A DNA stretch of 64,000 nucleotides from Myxococcus dinghuensis (GCF_024198235.1 NZ_JAKCFB010000002.1:310001-374000), one strand, 5' to 3'; shown: positions 24,281-33,816, numbered from the stretch's first letter. The notes: generated from the letters alone by a model not told the origin. Made by a program: numbers and translations.

Positions 24281-26737
24281 ATGGCAGACGTCATCCAGGA
24301 GCTTCGCCACGCGCTGCGCATGCACGCCCGGCACCCCGGCTTCAGCCTCATCGCGGTGGCGATGCTGGCGCTGGGCATCGCCGCGAACACGGCCATCTTC
24401 AGCGTGGTGAACGCCGTCCTCCTGTCGCCCCTGCCCTTCCCCGCGCAGGACCGGCTGGTGCTGGCCTGGACGCGCCTGGCCGGCACGCCCCGCTGGACGG
24501 TGTCCCCGGCCAACTTCCTCGACTGGCGGCGGCAGAACGACGTCTTCGAGTCGATGGCCGCCTTCTCCCAGCTCTCCGTCAGCCTGACCGGCGACGGCAC
24601 ACCCGAGCGCCTGCGCGCCGCGAGCGTCTCCTCGAACTTCTTCCAGGTGCTGGGGGTCGCACCCGCGCTGGGCACCACGTTCCAGGCCACGGGCGAGGAC
24701 ACCGGTCCCCGACAGGTCGCGGTGCTCGGCCACGCGCTGTGGAAGAATCGCTTCGCGGCCGACGCCCACATCGTCGGAAGGCAGGTCCGGCTCGATGGCC
24801 GGAGCTACGAGGTGCTCGGGGTCATGCCGGAGCACTTCCAGCTCCCCGCGGTGGGCCCGACGCGGACCACCCCCACCGAGGCCCCGCAGCTCTGGATTCC
24901 CGCGCCCCTGCACGACATCCCACAGCTCGGTCCCGACCCGATGGTGGACCTGAGCCAGTCGCGCGACACGAGCTACCTGCGGGTGCTCGGGCGGCTGAAG
25001 CCGGGCGTCACGCTGGAGCGCGCCTCCGCCGCGATGGGCGTCGTCGCGGACGGGCTGAGCCTCCTGCATCCGCAGACCAACACGCGCTCCGGCATCGCCC
25101 TGGTGCCCTTGCGGGAGCAGCTCCTGGGCGACGTGCAGCCCGTGCTCTGGCTGCTGCTGGGCGCGGTGGGGCTCGTGCTGGCCATCGCCTGCGCGAACGT
25201 CGCCAACCTCTTCCTCGTGCGGGCGTCGGCGCGTCGTCCGGAGATGGCGGTCCGCGCCGCGCTGGGCGCCGCGCGCTGGAGGTTGGTGCGCCAGTTGCTC
25301 ACGGAGAGCGTGCTCCTGTCGCTCGTCGCGGGCGCGCTCGGCTTGCTGCTCGCCACGTGGGGGATGGAAGGGCTGTTGAAGCTGATCCCTCCCGAGCTGC
25401 CTCGGCTGGAGGACGTCGGCGTGGACGGCCGCGTGCTGGCCTTCACCTTGTGCATGTCCCTGGGCACCGGGGTCCTGTTCGGACTGCTGCCCGCGCTCCA
25501 GGCCTCCACCCCCGACCTGAACGGCGTGCTGCGACAGACGGGAGGCGGCAAGCTGGCGGGCGGGTATCGCTCGCGCAACGCGCTGGTGGTGGGCGAGGTC
25601 GCCCTGGCGGTGGTGCTCCTCATCAGCGCCGGGCTGCTGGTGCGCAGCCTGTGGCGGCTCCAGGCGGTGGAGCCGGGCTTCCAGCAGGAGGGCGTGCTCA
25701 CGTGGAGCCTGTCCCTGCCTCCGGAGCGCTATCCGGACGAGGCCCGGCAGTCCGCCTTCTTCCAGCAGGTGGTGGAGCGCGTCGCGCAAGTCCCCGGCGT
25801 CGAGGGCGCGGGGGCCATCTCCGACCTCCCGCTGGGAGGCGCCAACATCTGGCTGGAGCTGGAGGTCGAGGGGCGGCCCGTACCGCGAACCGAGCGACCC
25901 TCGGTGGGCTTCCAGTCCATCACGCCCGGGTACCTGGGCGCGCTGGGCATCCCCCTGCTGCGCGGGCGGGACGTGGCGACGACGGACACGTCGAAGTCGG
26001 AGCCGGTGGTGCTCCTGAACCAGGCCGCCGCGCGCCAGCACTTCCCGGGACAGGAGGCGGTGGGGCAACGCATCCGGCTGGGGGACGAGACGAGCCCCAT
26101 GCTCACGGTGGTGGGCGTGGTGGGCGACGTGAAGTACGACGGCCCGGCGAAGGAGGCCCGGCCCGAGGCCTACGTCGCGGCGCTCCAGCGCACCCTCTTC
26201 TTCTCGTCGTTCGTGGTGCGCACGAGGGGCGAGCCGGCGACGCTGATTCCCGCCGTGCGCGCGGCGGTGGGTGAGCTGGACAAGGACCTCCCCCTGACGG
26301 ACCCACGCACCATGGAGCAACGCGTGACGGAGGCCACGGCGCGCCCGCGCTTCATGTCCGTGCTCGTGGCGATGTTCGCGTGCATGTCCCTGCTGCTGGC
26401 CGGCGTGGGCCTGTCCGGGGTGATGGCCTACACGGTGCGCCAGCGCACGCGGGAGCTGGGCATCCGCATGGCGCTCGGCGCCAGCCCCGCGGACGTGCTG
26501 CGCATGGTGTTGGGCCACGGCCTGCGGCTGGCGCTGGTGGGCGTGGCCATGGGCATGGTGGGGGCCTTCGCGGTGACGCGCGTCATGTCCAGCCAGCTCT
26601 ATGGCGTGAGCACCACGGACCCGCTCACCTTCGGCACGCTCGCCGCCGTGGTGATGGCCGTCGCGCTGGTGGCCACCTGGCTGCCGGCCTATCGCGCCAC
26701 CCGCGTCGACCCCCAGGTCGCCCTGCGCGGCGAGTGA
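24281..26737 (+). CDS. MacB/FtsX-type ABC transporter permease (orphan, ADOP-like)
   Basis: The 818-aa protein has the layout of duplicated macrolide-exporter-type permeases. There is an N-terminal TM (FSLIAVAMLALGIAANTAIFSVVNAVLL), a large MacB-type periplasmic domain (residues about 55-260), and three TMs of FtsX type (NVANLFLVRASARRPEMAVRAALGA). A second TM and periplasmic copy follow, with a final FtsX block (RQRTRELGIRMALGASPADVLRMVL). No ATPase gene is adjacent, so it must work with an ATPase encoded elsewhere. The ATG at 24281 follows CGGAG by 6 nt. It may be a mechanotransmission or efflux component. Confidence 0.88.
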   Translation: MADVIQELRHALRMHARHPGFSLIAVAMLALGIAANTAIFSVVNAVLLSPLPFPAQDRLVLAWTRLAGTPRWTVSPANFLDWRRQNDVFESMAAFSQLSVSLTGDGTPERLRAASVSSNFFQVLGVAPALGTTFQATGEDTGPRQVAVLGHALWKNRFAADAHIVGRQVRLDGRSYEVLGVMPEHFQLPAVGPTRTTPTEAPQLWIPAPLHDIPQLGPDPMVDLSQSRDTSYLRVLGRLKPGVTLERASAAMGVVADGLSLLHPQTNTRSGIALVPLREQLLGDVQPVLWLLLGAVGLVLAIACANVANLFLVRASARRPEMAVRAALGAARWRLVRQLLTESVLLSLVAGALGLLLATWGMEGLLKLIPPELPRLEDVGVDGRVLAFTLCMSLGTGVLFGLLPALQASTPDLNGVLRQTGGGKLAGGYRSRNALVVGEVALAVVLLISAGLLVRSLWRLQAVEPGFQQEGVLTWSLSLPPERYPDEARQSAFFQQVVERVAQVPGVEGAGAISDLPLGGANIWLELEVEGRPVPRTERPSVGFQSITPGYLGALGIPLLRGRDVATTDTSKSEPVVLLNQAAARQHFPGQEAVGQRIRLGDETSPMLTVVGVVGDVKYDGPAKEARPEAYVAALQRTLFFSSFVVRTRGEPATLIPAVRAAVGELDKDLPLTDPRTMEQRVTEATARPRFMSVLVAMFACMSLLLAGVGLSGVMAYTVRQRTRELGIRMALGASPADVLRMVLGHGLRLALVGVAMGMVGAFAVTRVMSSQLYGVSTTDPLTFGTLAAVVMAVALVATWLPAYRATRVDPQVALRGE

Positions 26738-26744
26738 GCCAGGA

Positions 26745-26763
26745 GGCGTCCTCCTCGGACGCC
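26745..26763. terminator. Small bidirectional terminator hairpin
   Basis: GGCGTCC (26745-26751) and GGACGCC (26757-26763) pair with a 5-nt loop, between the convergent stops of the permease and DUF3224-like genes. Confidence 0.5.
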
Positions 26764-26776
26764 CCCCGTCCCCCAG

Positions 26777-27298
26777 TCACGGCGCGTCCGCGAGCGTGTA
26801 CTCGAAGTCGTAGGAGTGGTTCCCCTTGTCGTCGATGATGATCTTCATCGACCCGGCGAGGCCCGTCAGCGCGCCCGCGCCCGAGTCCGGCACCACCGTC
26901 ACCGACAGCGAGTACGCGCCCCGGTCCATCGTCCCCGAGTGCTGGAGGATGAAGCTCCCCTGGCGCCCATCCAGGGTGCCCGTCACGTGCTCCAGCGCGA
27001 CATAACCGCCCGAGCCCTTGTCGGGGGAGCGCGTGGCCAGCATCTGGCCCTCGCTGGTGGCCTCCAGCGCGCCGTGGAACCGCTTGTCGATTCGCATGCG
27101 CCCGAGCACGGACCGGGCCGCCTCCGCGTCCGGAGCCATGGGGAGGAGCTTCACGTCAAAGGGGCCACTCACTCGCTTCGTCATCCGCGCCTCACTCCTG
27201 GTTTCTCCACGGGACTTCGCCGCGCGGGTCTCCGCGCAGCCCTGCACGAGTGCCACGCCGGCGACCCATGCCAGCACCTTCATCCGCGTCATCGCCAT
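26777..27298 (-). CDS. DUF3224-like lipoprotein
   Basis: The 173-aa protein has a lipoprotein signal (MKVLAWVAGVALVQGC). The mature domain matches the small beta-barrel of DUF3224 proteins: SGPFDVKLLPM, RMRIDKRFHGALEATSEGQMLA, GYVALEHVTGTLDGRQGSF, LQHSGTMDRG, and VVPDSGAGALTGLAGSM. The biochemical role of the family is unknown, although members are related in fold to allene oxide cyclase-like barrels. The start at 27298 is chosen because AAGGAG lies 7 nt upstream. It is divergent from the AraC-type regulator. Confidence 0.85.
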   Translation of the reverse strand: MAMTRMKVLAWVAGVALVQGCAETRAAKSRGETRSEARMTKRVSGPFDVKLLPMAPDAEAARSVLGRMRIDKRFHGALEATSEGQMLATRSPDKGSGGYVALEHVTGTLDGRQGSFILQHSGTMDRGAYSLSVTVVPDSGAGALTGLAGSMKIIIDDKGNHSYDFEYTLADAP

Positions 27299-27388
27299 CC
27301 GCCCGCTCCTTGGCAAGTGGGCGAGGGATACGCCCGCGTGAGCGCGCTCGGATTGCAAAAACGCGACACCCGGACAGAATCCGTCCCG

Positions 27389-28210
27389 GTGAGCCGTCCT
27401 CGCATCGACGCGCCTCGGGGCGTCCTCCAGCGGTCCGCCCCCCCGGGCCGCATCCACCACGAGCGCTTCGCGCCGTCGCCCGCGCTGGAGGCGTTCATCC
27501 AACACTTCTGGACGGTGCGCTGGGACCTGCGCGGGGAGGCCCCCGTCGTGGCTCGCACGCTGCCGCATCCGTGCGTCCACCTCCTCTTCGAGCGAGGTCG
27601 CGCGCGCGTCGCGGGCGTGCACGAGCGCAGGTTCCAACGCCGGCTCCAGGGCGTGGACCGCGTCTTCGGCGTCAAGTTCCGCCCCGCGGCCTTCCAGCCG
27701 CTGCTGCGCGCGCCCGTGTCCAGCCTCACCGGTCGCACCGTGGGGCTGCGCGCCGTCTTCGGCCGGGAGAGCGACGCGCTGCGAGACGCCATCCTCGAGG
27801 AGCCGGACGCGCGCCGATGCATGCGGCTGGCGGAGGCGTTCTTCCAGGCGCGACTGCCGCCCATGCCCACCCCCATCGCGCGGTTGAGGGACCTGGTGGA
27901 GCGCCTCGCCTCGGACCCGGACATCACCCGCATGGAGCAGGTGGCCGCGCTCGCCGGGCTCGACCCGCGCACCCTCCAGCGGCGCTTCCGGGCCGCCGTG
28001 GGTGTCAGCCCCAAGTGGGTGGTGCAGCGGTACCGACTGCACGAGGCCGCCGAGCTGCTCGCGCGCCCGGACGCGCAGGACATGGCCGCGCTCGCGCTGA
28101 GCCTGGGGTACTTCGACCAATCCCACTTCATCCGCGACTTCAAGGCCGTCGTGGGCCAATCCCCGGGACGGTACATCGCCGAGGCAGCCGCCCGGGAACC
28201 GCGTCGATGA
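27389..28210 (+). CDS. AraC-family transcriptional regulator
   Basis: The 273-aa protein has an N-terminal ligand domain of about 150 residues (FAPSPALEAFIQHFWTVRWDLRG, LPHPCVHLLFERGRARVAG, FGVKFRPAAFQPLL). The C-terminal AraC DNA-binding domain shows MEQVAALAGLDPRTLQRRFRAAVGVSPKWVVQRYRLHEAAELL and LALSLGYFDQSHFIRDFKAVVGQSPGRY. The GTG at 27389 matches the usual start of this subgroup. The GTG at 27338, preceded by GAGGG, is an equally possible longer start. It is divergent from the DUF3224-like lipoprotein gene, its likely target. Confidence 0.88.
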   Translation: MSRPRIDAPRGVLQRSAPPGRIHHERFAPSPALEAFIQHFWTVRWDLRGEAPVVARTLPHPCVHLLFERGRARVAGVHERRFQRRLQGVDRVFGVKFRPAAFQPLLRAPVSSLTGRTVGLRAVFGRESDALRDAILEEPDARRCMRLAEAFFQARLPPMPTPIARLRDLVERLASDPDITRMEQVAALAGLDPRTLQRRFRAAVGVSPKWVVQRYRLHEAAELLARPDAQDMAALALSLGYFDQSHFIRDFKAVVGQSPGRYIAEAAAREPRR

Positions 28211-28302
28211 ATTCCATTCAAATCTCGTTTTGCAGCTCCCGCTTAGGATTTGCTTAAGGTCCTCGCCCTACCCTCCTGGGGCAGTCATTGGAGGGAGTGC
28301 AC

Positions 28303-29121
28303 ATGCACGACGACGAGCGGAGCCATCACCAGGGGCTCCAGCAGGACCTGCGGGTCCTGCGGACGATGGCGGACCGGCGGCAGTTGTTGCGCTGGATGGC
28401 GGGCGCCAGCCTCATCCCGTTGATCGGATGCGGCGGAGAGGAAGGCGACCAGACGCTCCCTCCGGGAGAGTCGACCAGCGATGCGACGGCCTGCACGCGC
28501 ATCCCCGAGGAGACGGCGGGCCCCTATCCGGGGGACGGCTCCAACGGCGCGAACGCGCTGGTGCTGTCGGGCATCGTCCGGAGCGACATCCGCGCGAGCC
28601 TCGCGGGGGCGACGGGCGTGGCGCAGGGTGTGCCGCTCACCATCAACCTCACGCTGGTGAACAGCTCGAACGGGTGCGCGCCGCTGGAGGGGTACGCCAT
28701 CTACCTGTGGCACTGCGACCGGGCGGGGCTCTATTCGATGTACTCGGCGGGCGTCACCAACGAGAACTACCTGCGCGGCGTGCAGGTGACGGACAGCGCG
28801 GGCAAGGTGTCCTTCACCTCCATCTTCCCGGGGTGCTACGCGGGGCGCTGGCCGCACATCCACTTCGAGATGTATCCCTCGGTCTCGGCGGCGACGAACT
28901 CCCGCAACAAGGTGGCCACCTCGCAGCTCGCGCTGCCGAAGGCGACCTGTGACGAGGCCTACACCGCCACGGGCTATTCGCAGAGCGTCACCAACCTGCG
29001 CAACATCAGCCTCGCCACGGACAACGTGTTCCGCGACGGCTACGCGAGCCAGCTCGCGACGGTGACGGGCAGCGTCGGCGCGGGCTACGTCTCCGAGCTC
29101 GTCGTCGGCATCGCCCGCTGA
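28303..29121 (+). CDS. Exported intradiol dioxygenase-like protein
   Basis: The 272-aa protein begins with about 25 polar residues, then a twin-arginine-like stretch (MADRRQLLRWMAGASLIPLIGCGG) that also contains a lipobox (LIGC). The mature domain resembles the protocatechuate 3,4-dioxygenase fold: PEETAGPYPGDG, APLEGYAIYLWHCDRAGLYSMY, GVQVTDSAGKVSFTSIFPGCY and RWPHIHFEMY, supplying the His-x-His and Tyr iron ligands. Classical members cleave catechols with Fe(III); exported versions are poorly characterised. A strong GGAGGGA lies 6 nt before the ATG. The AT-rich 92 nt upstream probably contain the promoter. Confidence 0.88.
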   Translation: MHDDERSHHQGLQQDLRVLRTMADRRQLLRWMAGASLIPLIGCGGEEGDQTLPPGESTSDATACTRIPEETAGPYPGDGSNGANALVLSGIVRSDIRASLAGATGVAQGVPLTINLTLVNSSNGCAPLEGYAIYLWHCDRAGLYSMYSAGVTNENYLRGVQVTDSAGKVSFTSIFPGCYAGRWPHIHFEMYPSVSAATNSRNKVATSQLALPKATCDEAYTATGYSQSVTNLRNISLATDNVFRDGYASQLATVTGSVGAGYVSELVVGIAR

Positions 29122-29191
29122 CGACGAAGACCGGGCGGGAGATGGCCCATTCCACCTCCCACCCGGCCCCGGCCCGACCACCACACACAGC

Positions 29192-29217
29192 GAGGGGCGC
29201 ACCGGCCCGCGCCCCTC
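29192..29217. terminator. Bidirectional terminator hairpin
   Basis: GAGGGGCGC (29192-29200) and GCGCCCCTC (29209-29217) form a perfect 9-bp stem with an 8-nt loop, between the convergent dioxygenase (stop 29121) and TolB-like gene (stop 29224). Confidence 0.65.
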
Positions 29218-29223
29218 AGGCCC

Positions 29224-30204
29224 TCACAGCCCGAGCAGGCAGAGCGTGTCGAGCTGGTAGAAGTCCGACGGGACGAACGGGTTCCACGTCTGCCGCACGA
29301 AGTAGAGGCGGCGGCCGTCGACGCTGAGCGACGGGTGGAACTCGTCCTTCTCCGTGTTCACCGACGGCCCCAGGTTGACGGCCTTCAGCCACCGGCCGCC
29401 CACGTTGACGCTGGCGTAGAGGTCTCCCAGGCCGTACCCCTCCGGCCGGTTGAGCGACGCGAAGATGAGCACGTGGCCGTCCCAGGAGATGTGCGAGTTG
29501 TATTCCCAGTAGTCGTCGCTGTTCACGCCCGTGCCCAGCTTCTCCCGGGGGGCGTAGCCGGGGCCGCGGCGCTCCGCCTTGTAGATGTTGAAGTCCGAGT
29601 CGAACGTGCCGCTGGCGAAGTACAGCGTGCCGTCCTTCGTCGCGCTGACGTACAGCTCCTGCTGGTCGGAGTTGATGTTCGGCCCCAGGTGCTCGGGCGT
29701 GCCCCACTGGCCCCCCGCGCCACGTCGCACCACCCACAGGTCCGTGTCCGAGCGCTGCGGGCCCTGCCCCCCCACCGGGCGCGCCGAGGAGAAGTACACC
29801 GTGCTCCCGTCCGGCGTGACGAACGGGTCGGAGTCCTGGAAGGTGCCGGAGAAGGGGACGATCTCCCCCGGGGTGAAGTGGCCGTTCACCTTGTGGGTCA
29901 CGAAGATGGCCTGGTAGGGCTCCTCGTCCAGGTCCACGTGGTAGTACGCGGTGTTGCCGTCGCGGGTGAAGGACAGGCGGTACTCGGAGCGCTCGGGCAG
30001 CGACACCTCGCCGGGCGCGAACATGCTGCCGCCCACGGGGCAGCTCAGCGAGCGCAGGGACGCCTCGGACACGGCCTCCGTGCCCACGAGCGCCTCCGCC
30101 ACCTGCGTCGACTCCGGCTCACCCGCCGCGCACGCCAGCGACGCCGACGACAGCGCGACCGCCAGCCCCAGGGACCACGACCTCTTGGAAATGAAGCGAT
30201 GCAT
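29224..30204 (-). CDS. TolB-like (PD40/WD40-type) beta-propeller secreted protein
   Basis: The 326-aa protein has a signal peptide (SLGLAVALSSASLACA; the Cys could be lipidated but the box is imperfect). About five to six PD40-type blades follow: 'DPFVTPDGSTVYFSSARP', 'ELYVSATKDGTLYFASGT', 'NSHISWDGHVLIFASLNRP', 'EFHPSLSVDGRRLYFVRQT'. Such propellers act in protein-protein contacts in the envelope; no catalytic residue is evident. It is a single gene, convergent with the dioxygenase. Confidence 0.85.
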   Translation of the reverse strand: MHRFISKRSWSLGLAVALSSASLACAAGEPESTQVAEALVGTEAVSEASLRSLSCPVGGSMFAPGEVSLPERSEYRLSFTRDGNTAYYHVDLDEEPYQAIFVTHKVNGHFTPGEIVPFSGTFQDSDPFVTPDGSTVYFSSARPVGGQGPQRSDTDLWVVRRGAGGQWGTPEHLGPNINSDQQELYVSATKDGTLYFASGTFDSDFNIYKAERRGPGYAPREKLGTGVNSDDYWEYNSHISWDGHVLIFASLNRPEGYGLGDLYASVNVGGRWLKAVNLGPSVNTEKDEFHPSLSVDGRRLYFVRQTWNPFVPSDFYQLDTLCLLGL

Positions 30205-30316
30205 GTGACCTCCCCTTTGATGGAGCCAAGGTCGCTCGGCATCGCGAGGGAGGCGACGGGGATGTGACGAACGGTGGAGGTCCCGGGGCGAACCGTGGAC
30301 GCCGGGGACGGCGCCC

Positions 30317-31102
30317 TCAGGACGGCAGGTCCAGGGCCCGCTGGAGCCGGGCGCGGTAGCTGCGTCCGGAGGTGAGCTTCGTGCCGTCTCGCAGGGTGAG
30401 GACGTACTCGCCGGGAGGCAGCGGCTCCACCTCCTCGATGCGGTCCACCCGGACGATGAGCGAGCGGTGCGCGCGCACGAAGTCCTTCGGGTCCAGCTTC
30501 GCCTCCAGCGCGTTCATCGTCTCACGCGTCAGGTAGGACTGCTTGCCCAGGTGGACACAGGCGTAGTTGCCCTCCGCCTCCAGGTAGTCGATGTCCTCCA
30601 CGCGCAGGAAGCGCATGCGCCAGCCCACCTTGGCCACCAGCTTCGTCGCGTAGCGTTCGGCCGAGGACGGCAGGCGGTGCGACAGCGACTCCAGCCGCTC
30701 GATGAGCTCCGCGTCCAGCTCCGTCGCGCCGGTGCGCCGACGCTCGCGCACCCGGGTGAGGCTCTGCTGGAAGCGCTCCCGGTCGAAGGGCTTGAGCAGG
30801 TAGTCGAGCGCGTTGGCCTCGAAGGCCTGCACCGCGAAGTCCCGGTGCGCCGTCACGAAGATGACGGCGGGCTGGTGGTCGGCGGCGGTGGCCCGCAGGA
30901 CGCCGAAGCCATCCGGCTCCGGCATCTGCACGTCGAGCAGGACGAGGTCCGGCCGCTCCCGGCCGATGGCGGCGACCGCCTCCGTCCCGTCCCGACACTC
31001 TCCGATGACGGCCATGTCCGACTCGTCGGCCAGGAGCTCCTTCAGGCGCTCCCGGGCGAGCGGCTCGTCATCGACGATGAGCACGCGGATGGGCGTCGTC
31101 AC
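30317..31102 (-). CDS. LytTR-type response regulator
   Basis: The 261-aa protein has a receiver domain (RVLIVDDEPLARERLKELL, phospho-acceptor Asp in LVLLDVQMPEPDGF, Lys in LLKPFDRERF). A LytTR DNA-binding domain follows (RMRFLRVEDIDYLEAEGNYACVHL, RETMNALEAKL, FVRAHRSLIVRVDRI). The GTG start at 31102 overlaps the stop of the upstream kinase gene by 4 nt (GTGA), which shows translational coupling. It receives phosphate from the adjacent LytS-like kinase; target genes are not evident in the window. Confidence 0.93.
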   Translation of the reverse strand: MTTPIRVLIVDDEPLARERLKELLADESDMAVIGECRDGTEAVAAIGRERPDLVLLDVQMPEPDGFGVLRATAADHQPAVIFVTAHRDFAVQAFEANALDYLLKPFDRERFQQSLTRVRERRRTGATELDAELIERLESLSHRLPSSAERYATKLVAKVGWRMRFLRVEDIDYLEAEGNYACVHLGKQSYLTRETMNALEAKLDPKDFVRAHRSLIVRVDRIEEVEPLPPGEYVLTLRDGTKLTSGRSYRARLQRALDLPS

Positions 31103-32142
31103 GCCACGGGCCCCGTCCGGTAGGGGATGCAGAGCGTGACCGAGGCGCCGCCCCCCGTCGCGCCCCGCAGCTCCATGCGGTGGTCCATGCCGTAGAGCTG
31201 CACCAGCCGCTCGCGGGTGAGCCACAGGCCCTTGCCGCTGCCCGGGCCCGTCCTCGGGGCGCCGTCGCGCAGGCCCACGCCGTCGTCGCGGACCTCCAGC
31301 AGCAGCTCGGCGCCCTCCCGTCGAGCGGCCACCGTCACGGTCCCCGGCGCGGAGCGGGGCGCGATGCCGTGCTGGATGGCGTTCTCCACCAGGGGCTGGA
31401 GCAGCAGGTGCGGCACGTGCGCGCCGAGGGCGTCCGGCGCAATCTCCTGTCGCACCTGGAGCCGGTCCGTGAAGCGCACGCCCTGGATGTCCAGGTAGAG
31501 CTGGAGCGTGCGCAGCTCCTCGCGCAGGGGGACCTCCTCGTGGGCCGCGTCCAGCGTGCCCCGCAGCAGGTCGCTCAGCCGGGCGATCATCCGCTCACTG
31601 CCCCGGGGGTCGCGGTGCACGAGGGCGGAGATGGAGTTCAGCGTGTTGAAGAGGAAGTGCGGGTGCAGTTGCGCCTTGAGCACGTGGAGCTGCGCGCGGG
31701 CCAGTTGCGTGTCCTTCAGCCGCACCTGCTCGGCGAGGTACACCGCGTGCGCGACGCCCAGGAGGATGAGGTAGATGAACGGGTTGTAGAGCAACGCGTG
31801 CTGGAGCACCTCCCCATAGGCCGGCGGCACCTCGTACCAGTGGACCCACGGGTCCAGCGCGTAGATGACGGTGGCCCGGCTGAACGAGACGGCGAGCGCC
31901 CCACCCGCGTGCAGCAACGCGTGCGCGCGCCAGTGGCGCCGCTCCAGGGGGAAGCGCAGCCCCATCCAGAGGATGGCGATGGCGATGGGCGCCCAGAGGA
32001 CGTTGGCGAAGCCCTCCGTCACCAGCGCGTGGCCCCACGTCACCCCTCGGACGGAGTGCGCCTCGCTCGCCGCGGCCACGCCCTGCAGCGTCCAATAGGC
32101 GAACGAGAGGAGCCACCATCTCCAGGAAGGGCCGCGTGTCAT
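31099..32142 (-). CDS. LytS/YehU-type membrane sensor histidine kinase
   Basis: The 347-aa protein has four N-terminal membrane spans (residues about 8-140). A His_kinase (PF06580-type) domain follows with the phospho-His in QLHPHFLFNTLNSISALV (about residue 157). The HATPase domain shows LQPLVENAIQHGIAP (N box) and VRDDGVGL (G1 box). It senses an unknown signal at the inner membrane and phosphorylates the coupled LytTR regulator. Confidence 0.92.
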   Translation of the reverse strand: MTRGPSWRWWLLSFAYWTLQGVAAASEAHSVRGVTWGHALVTEGFANVLWAPIAIAILWMGLRFPLERRHWRAHALLHAGGALAVSFSRATVIYALDPWVHWYEVPPAYGEVLQHALLYNPFIYLILLGVAHAVYLAEQVRLKDTQLARAQLHVLKAQLHPHFLFNTLNSISALVHRDPRGSERMIARLSDLLRGTLDAAHEEVPLREELRTLQLYLDIQGVRFTDRLQVRQEIAPDALGAHVPHLLLQPLVENAIQHGIAPRSAPGTVTVAARREGAELLLEVRDDGVGLRDGAPRTGPGSGKGLWLTRERLVQLYGMDHRMELRGATGGGASVTLCIPYRTGPVA

Positions 32143-32317
32143 GGGCGGGCAGCGTACACGGCGTCACCCTGCTTTCGACAACCCCGCCCCTCCGCCCCTC
32201 TGTCGAAGCGCCGTCCAGGACGTCCGCGTCATCGCCCCAGGCGCGTCTCTTCCGCCCGCCCCCTCATCGTCCGGGCCGGCCTTTCCTTTCTTCCGGCAAC
32301 CAAGTGACAATAGACAC

Positions 32318-33808
32318 ATGTCACTGCTCCGCCCGCTCCTCGTGTGTCTGGCCGTGGTCCTCACCGCCTGTGGCGCCTCCGATGCCGGAGAGAAGGAGAC
32401 GGGGCCCGACCCGACCGGGCCCGGGTTGGTCGGAGACAGCGGGACGACGGACTCCGGCGCGGCGGACGCCGGGGCCGCGGATGCGGGGACCTCGGACGCC
32501 GGGGCCGCGGACCCGCTGGCGGGGCTGACACGCATCGCGACGGCGGAGTACCAGCTCTTCTACCTGGTGAATGGCCGGGTGCTGGGCATCGGCTCCAACC
32601 GCGCCGGGCAGCTCGGCATGGGGCACGCCAATCCGTACAACCAGGTGCCACCCAAGGACATCGCGTTGCCCGCGGACCTGCGCTTCAAGGACGTGGCGGG
32701 CGGCGGCTTCCAGAGCCTCGCGTTGGATACGACGGGGCGCGTGTGGACCTTCGGGCAGAACCTGTACGGCCAGAAGGGCGACGGCACGACGGTGGACCGC
32801 CCCAACACGAGCGCGCCGGGCAACAACGGCGTCCCCTACCTCGTCCCCCAGGACTCCACGGGCGCGGTGTTCGACGGCGTCGTCGCGGTGCGCAGCGCGC
32901 TCGTGTTCAACATGGCGCTGAAGACGGACGGCTCCGTGTGGGTCTGGGGCATGAGCGGGACGGCCATCGGCAACACGCTGGGCATCGCGGGCGACGGCGA
33001 CACGACGGCGCGCAACCTCACCCGTCCCACGCGTGTCCCGCTCCCGGCGGGCACCCGCATCACGACGTTCACCACCAACGACAGCGCCATCTTCGCGCTC
33101 GATGACACGGGCAAGCTGTGGGCCTGGGGCGGCGCCGGCTCCGCGGAGACGCTGGGCACCGGCAAGTTCACGGAGTACGCGAGGCCCAACCCGCTCACCA
33201 TTCCCGCGCGCGTGAAGGAGGTCGCCGCCGGTGGCAGCCGCTGGGCCGTGGCGCTGGACGAGACGGGCACGCTGTGGGGCTGGGGCATGCAGGGCACCTT
33301 CCTGGGCCTGGGCAAGCCGGAGGGTGAGTGGTTCCCGGTGTCCACGCCGCGCAAGCTGTCCTTCCCGGAGTTCGGCACGCGCAAGATCGTCCACGTGTCG
33401 GCCAACGGCCACGCCACGCACGTCATCCTGGATGACGGCACGCTGTGGGGCTGGGGCGACAGCGCGATGGGCGAGGTGGGCAACGGGGTGATGCTGGACT
33501 TCGCCACCTACCACACGCCCTACCAGTGGGACTGGTCCAACTACCAGAAGATGGTCTTCCGTCCCGTGCAGATCGCCCCGGGTGTGACGTTCAAGGCGCT
33601 GCACGACACCGCGCAGTCCTTCTACGGCTACGCCACCGCGACGGATGGGACCCTCTACTCCTGGGGACGCAACAAGACGGGCGTGCTGGGCAACGGGGTG
33701 CTGCCCACCGGCGACGTGGCGAACCGGCCGGACAGTTGGAACGTGGCCACCGCGACGCCCGTGCCCGGGCACGAGCTGACCTTCGGCACGCCCACGCCGT
33801 CGAAGTAG
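32318..33808 (+). CDS. RCC1-repeat lipoprotein
   Basis: The 496-aa protein has a lipoprotein signal (MSLLRPLLVCLAVVLTACG, Cys18). An Asp/Ala/Gly-rich linker with repeated DAG triplets (about residues 40-65) leads to RCC1-type propeller units (GSNRAGQLGMG, TTGRVWTFGQNLYGQKGDG, DDGTLWGWGDSAMGEVGNG, TDGTLYSWGRNKTGVLGNG). It is a surface or periplasmic propeller probably used for binding. It is divergent from the sensor kinase gene; the 175-nt gap must hold both promoters. Convergent with the WG-repeat gene, 8 nt apart. Confidence 0.88.
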   Translation: MSLLRPLLVCLAVVLTACGASDAGEKETGPDPTGPGLVGDSGTTDSGAADAGAADAGTSDAGAADPLAGLTRIATAEYQLFYLVNGRVLGIGSNRAGQLGMGHANPYNQVPPKDIALPADLRFKDVAGGGFQSLALDTTGRVWTFGQNLYGQKGDGTTVDRPNTSAPGNNGVPYLVPQDSTGAVFDGVVAVRSALVFNMALKTDGSVWVWGMSGTAIGNTLGIAGDGDTTARNLTRPTRVPLPAGTRITTFTTNDSAIFALDDTGKLWAWGGAGSAETLGTGKFTEYARPNPLTIPARVKEVAAGGSRWAVALDETGTLWGWGMQGTFLGLGKPEGEWFPVSTPRKLSFPEFGTRKIVHVSANGHATHVILDDGTLWGWGDSAMGEVGNGVMLDFATYHTPYQWDWSNYQKMVFRPVQIAPGVTFKALHDTAQSFYGYATATDGTLYSWGRNKTGVLGNGVLPTGDVANRPDSWNVATATPVPGHELTFGTPTPSK

Positions 33809-33816
33809 GTCCGCGC

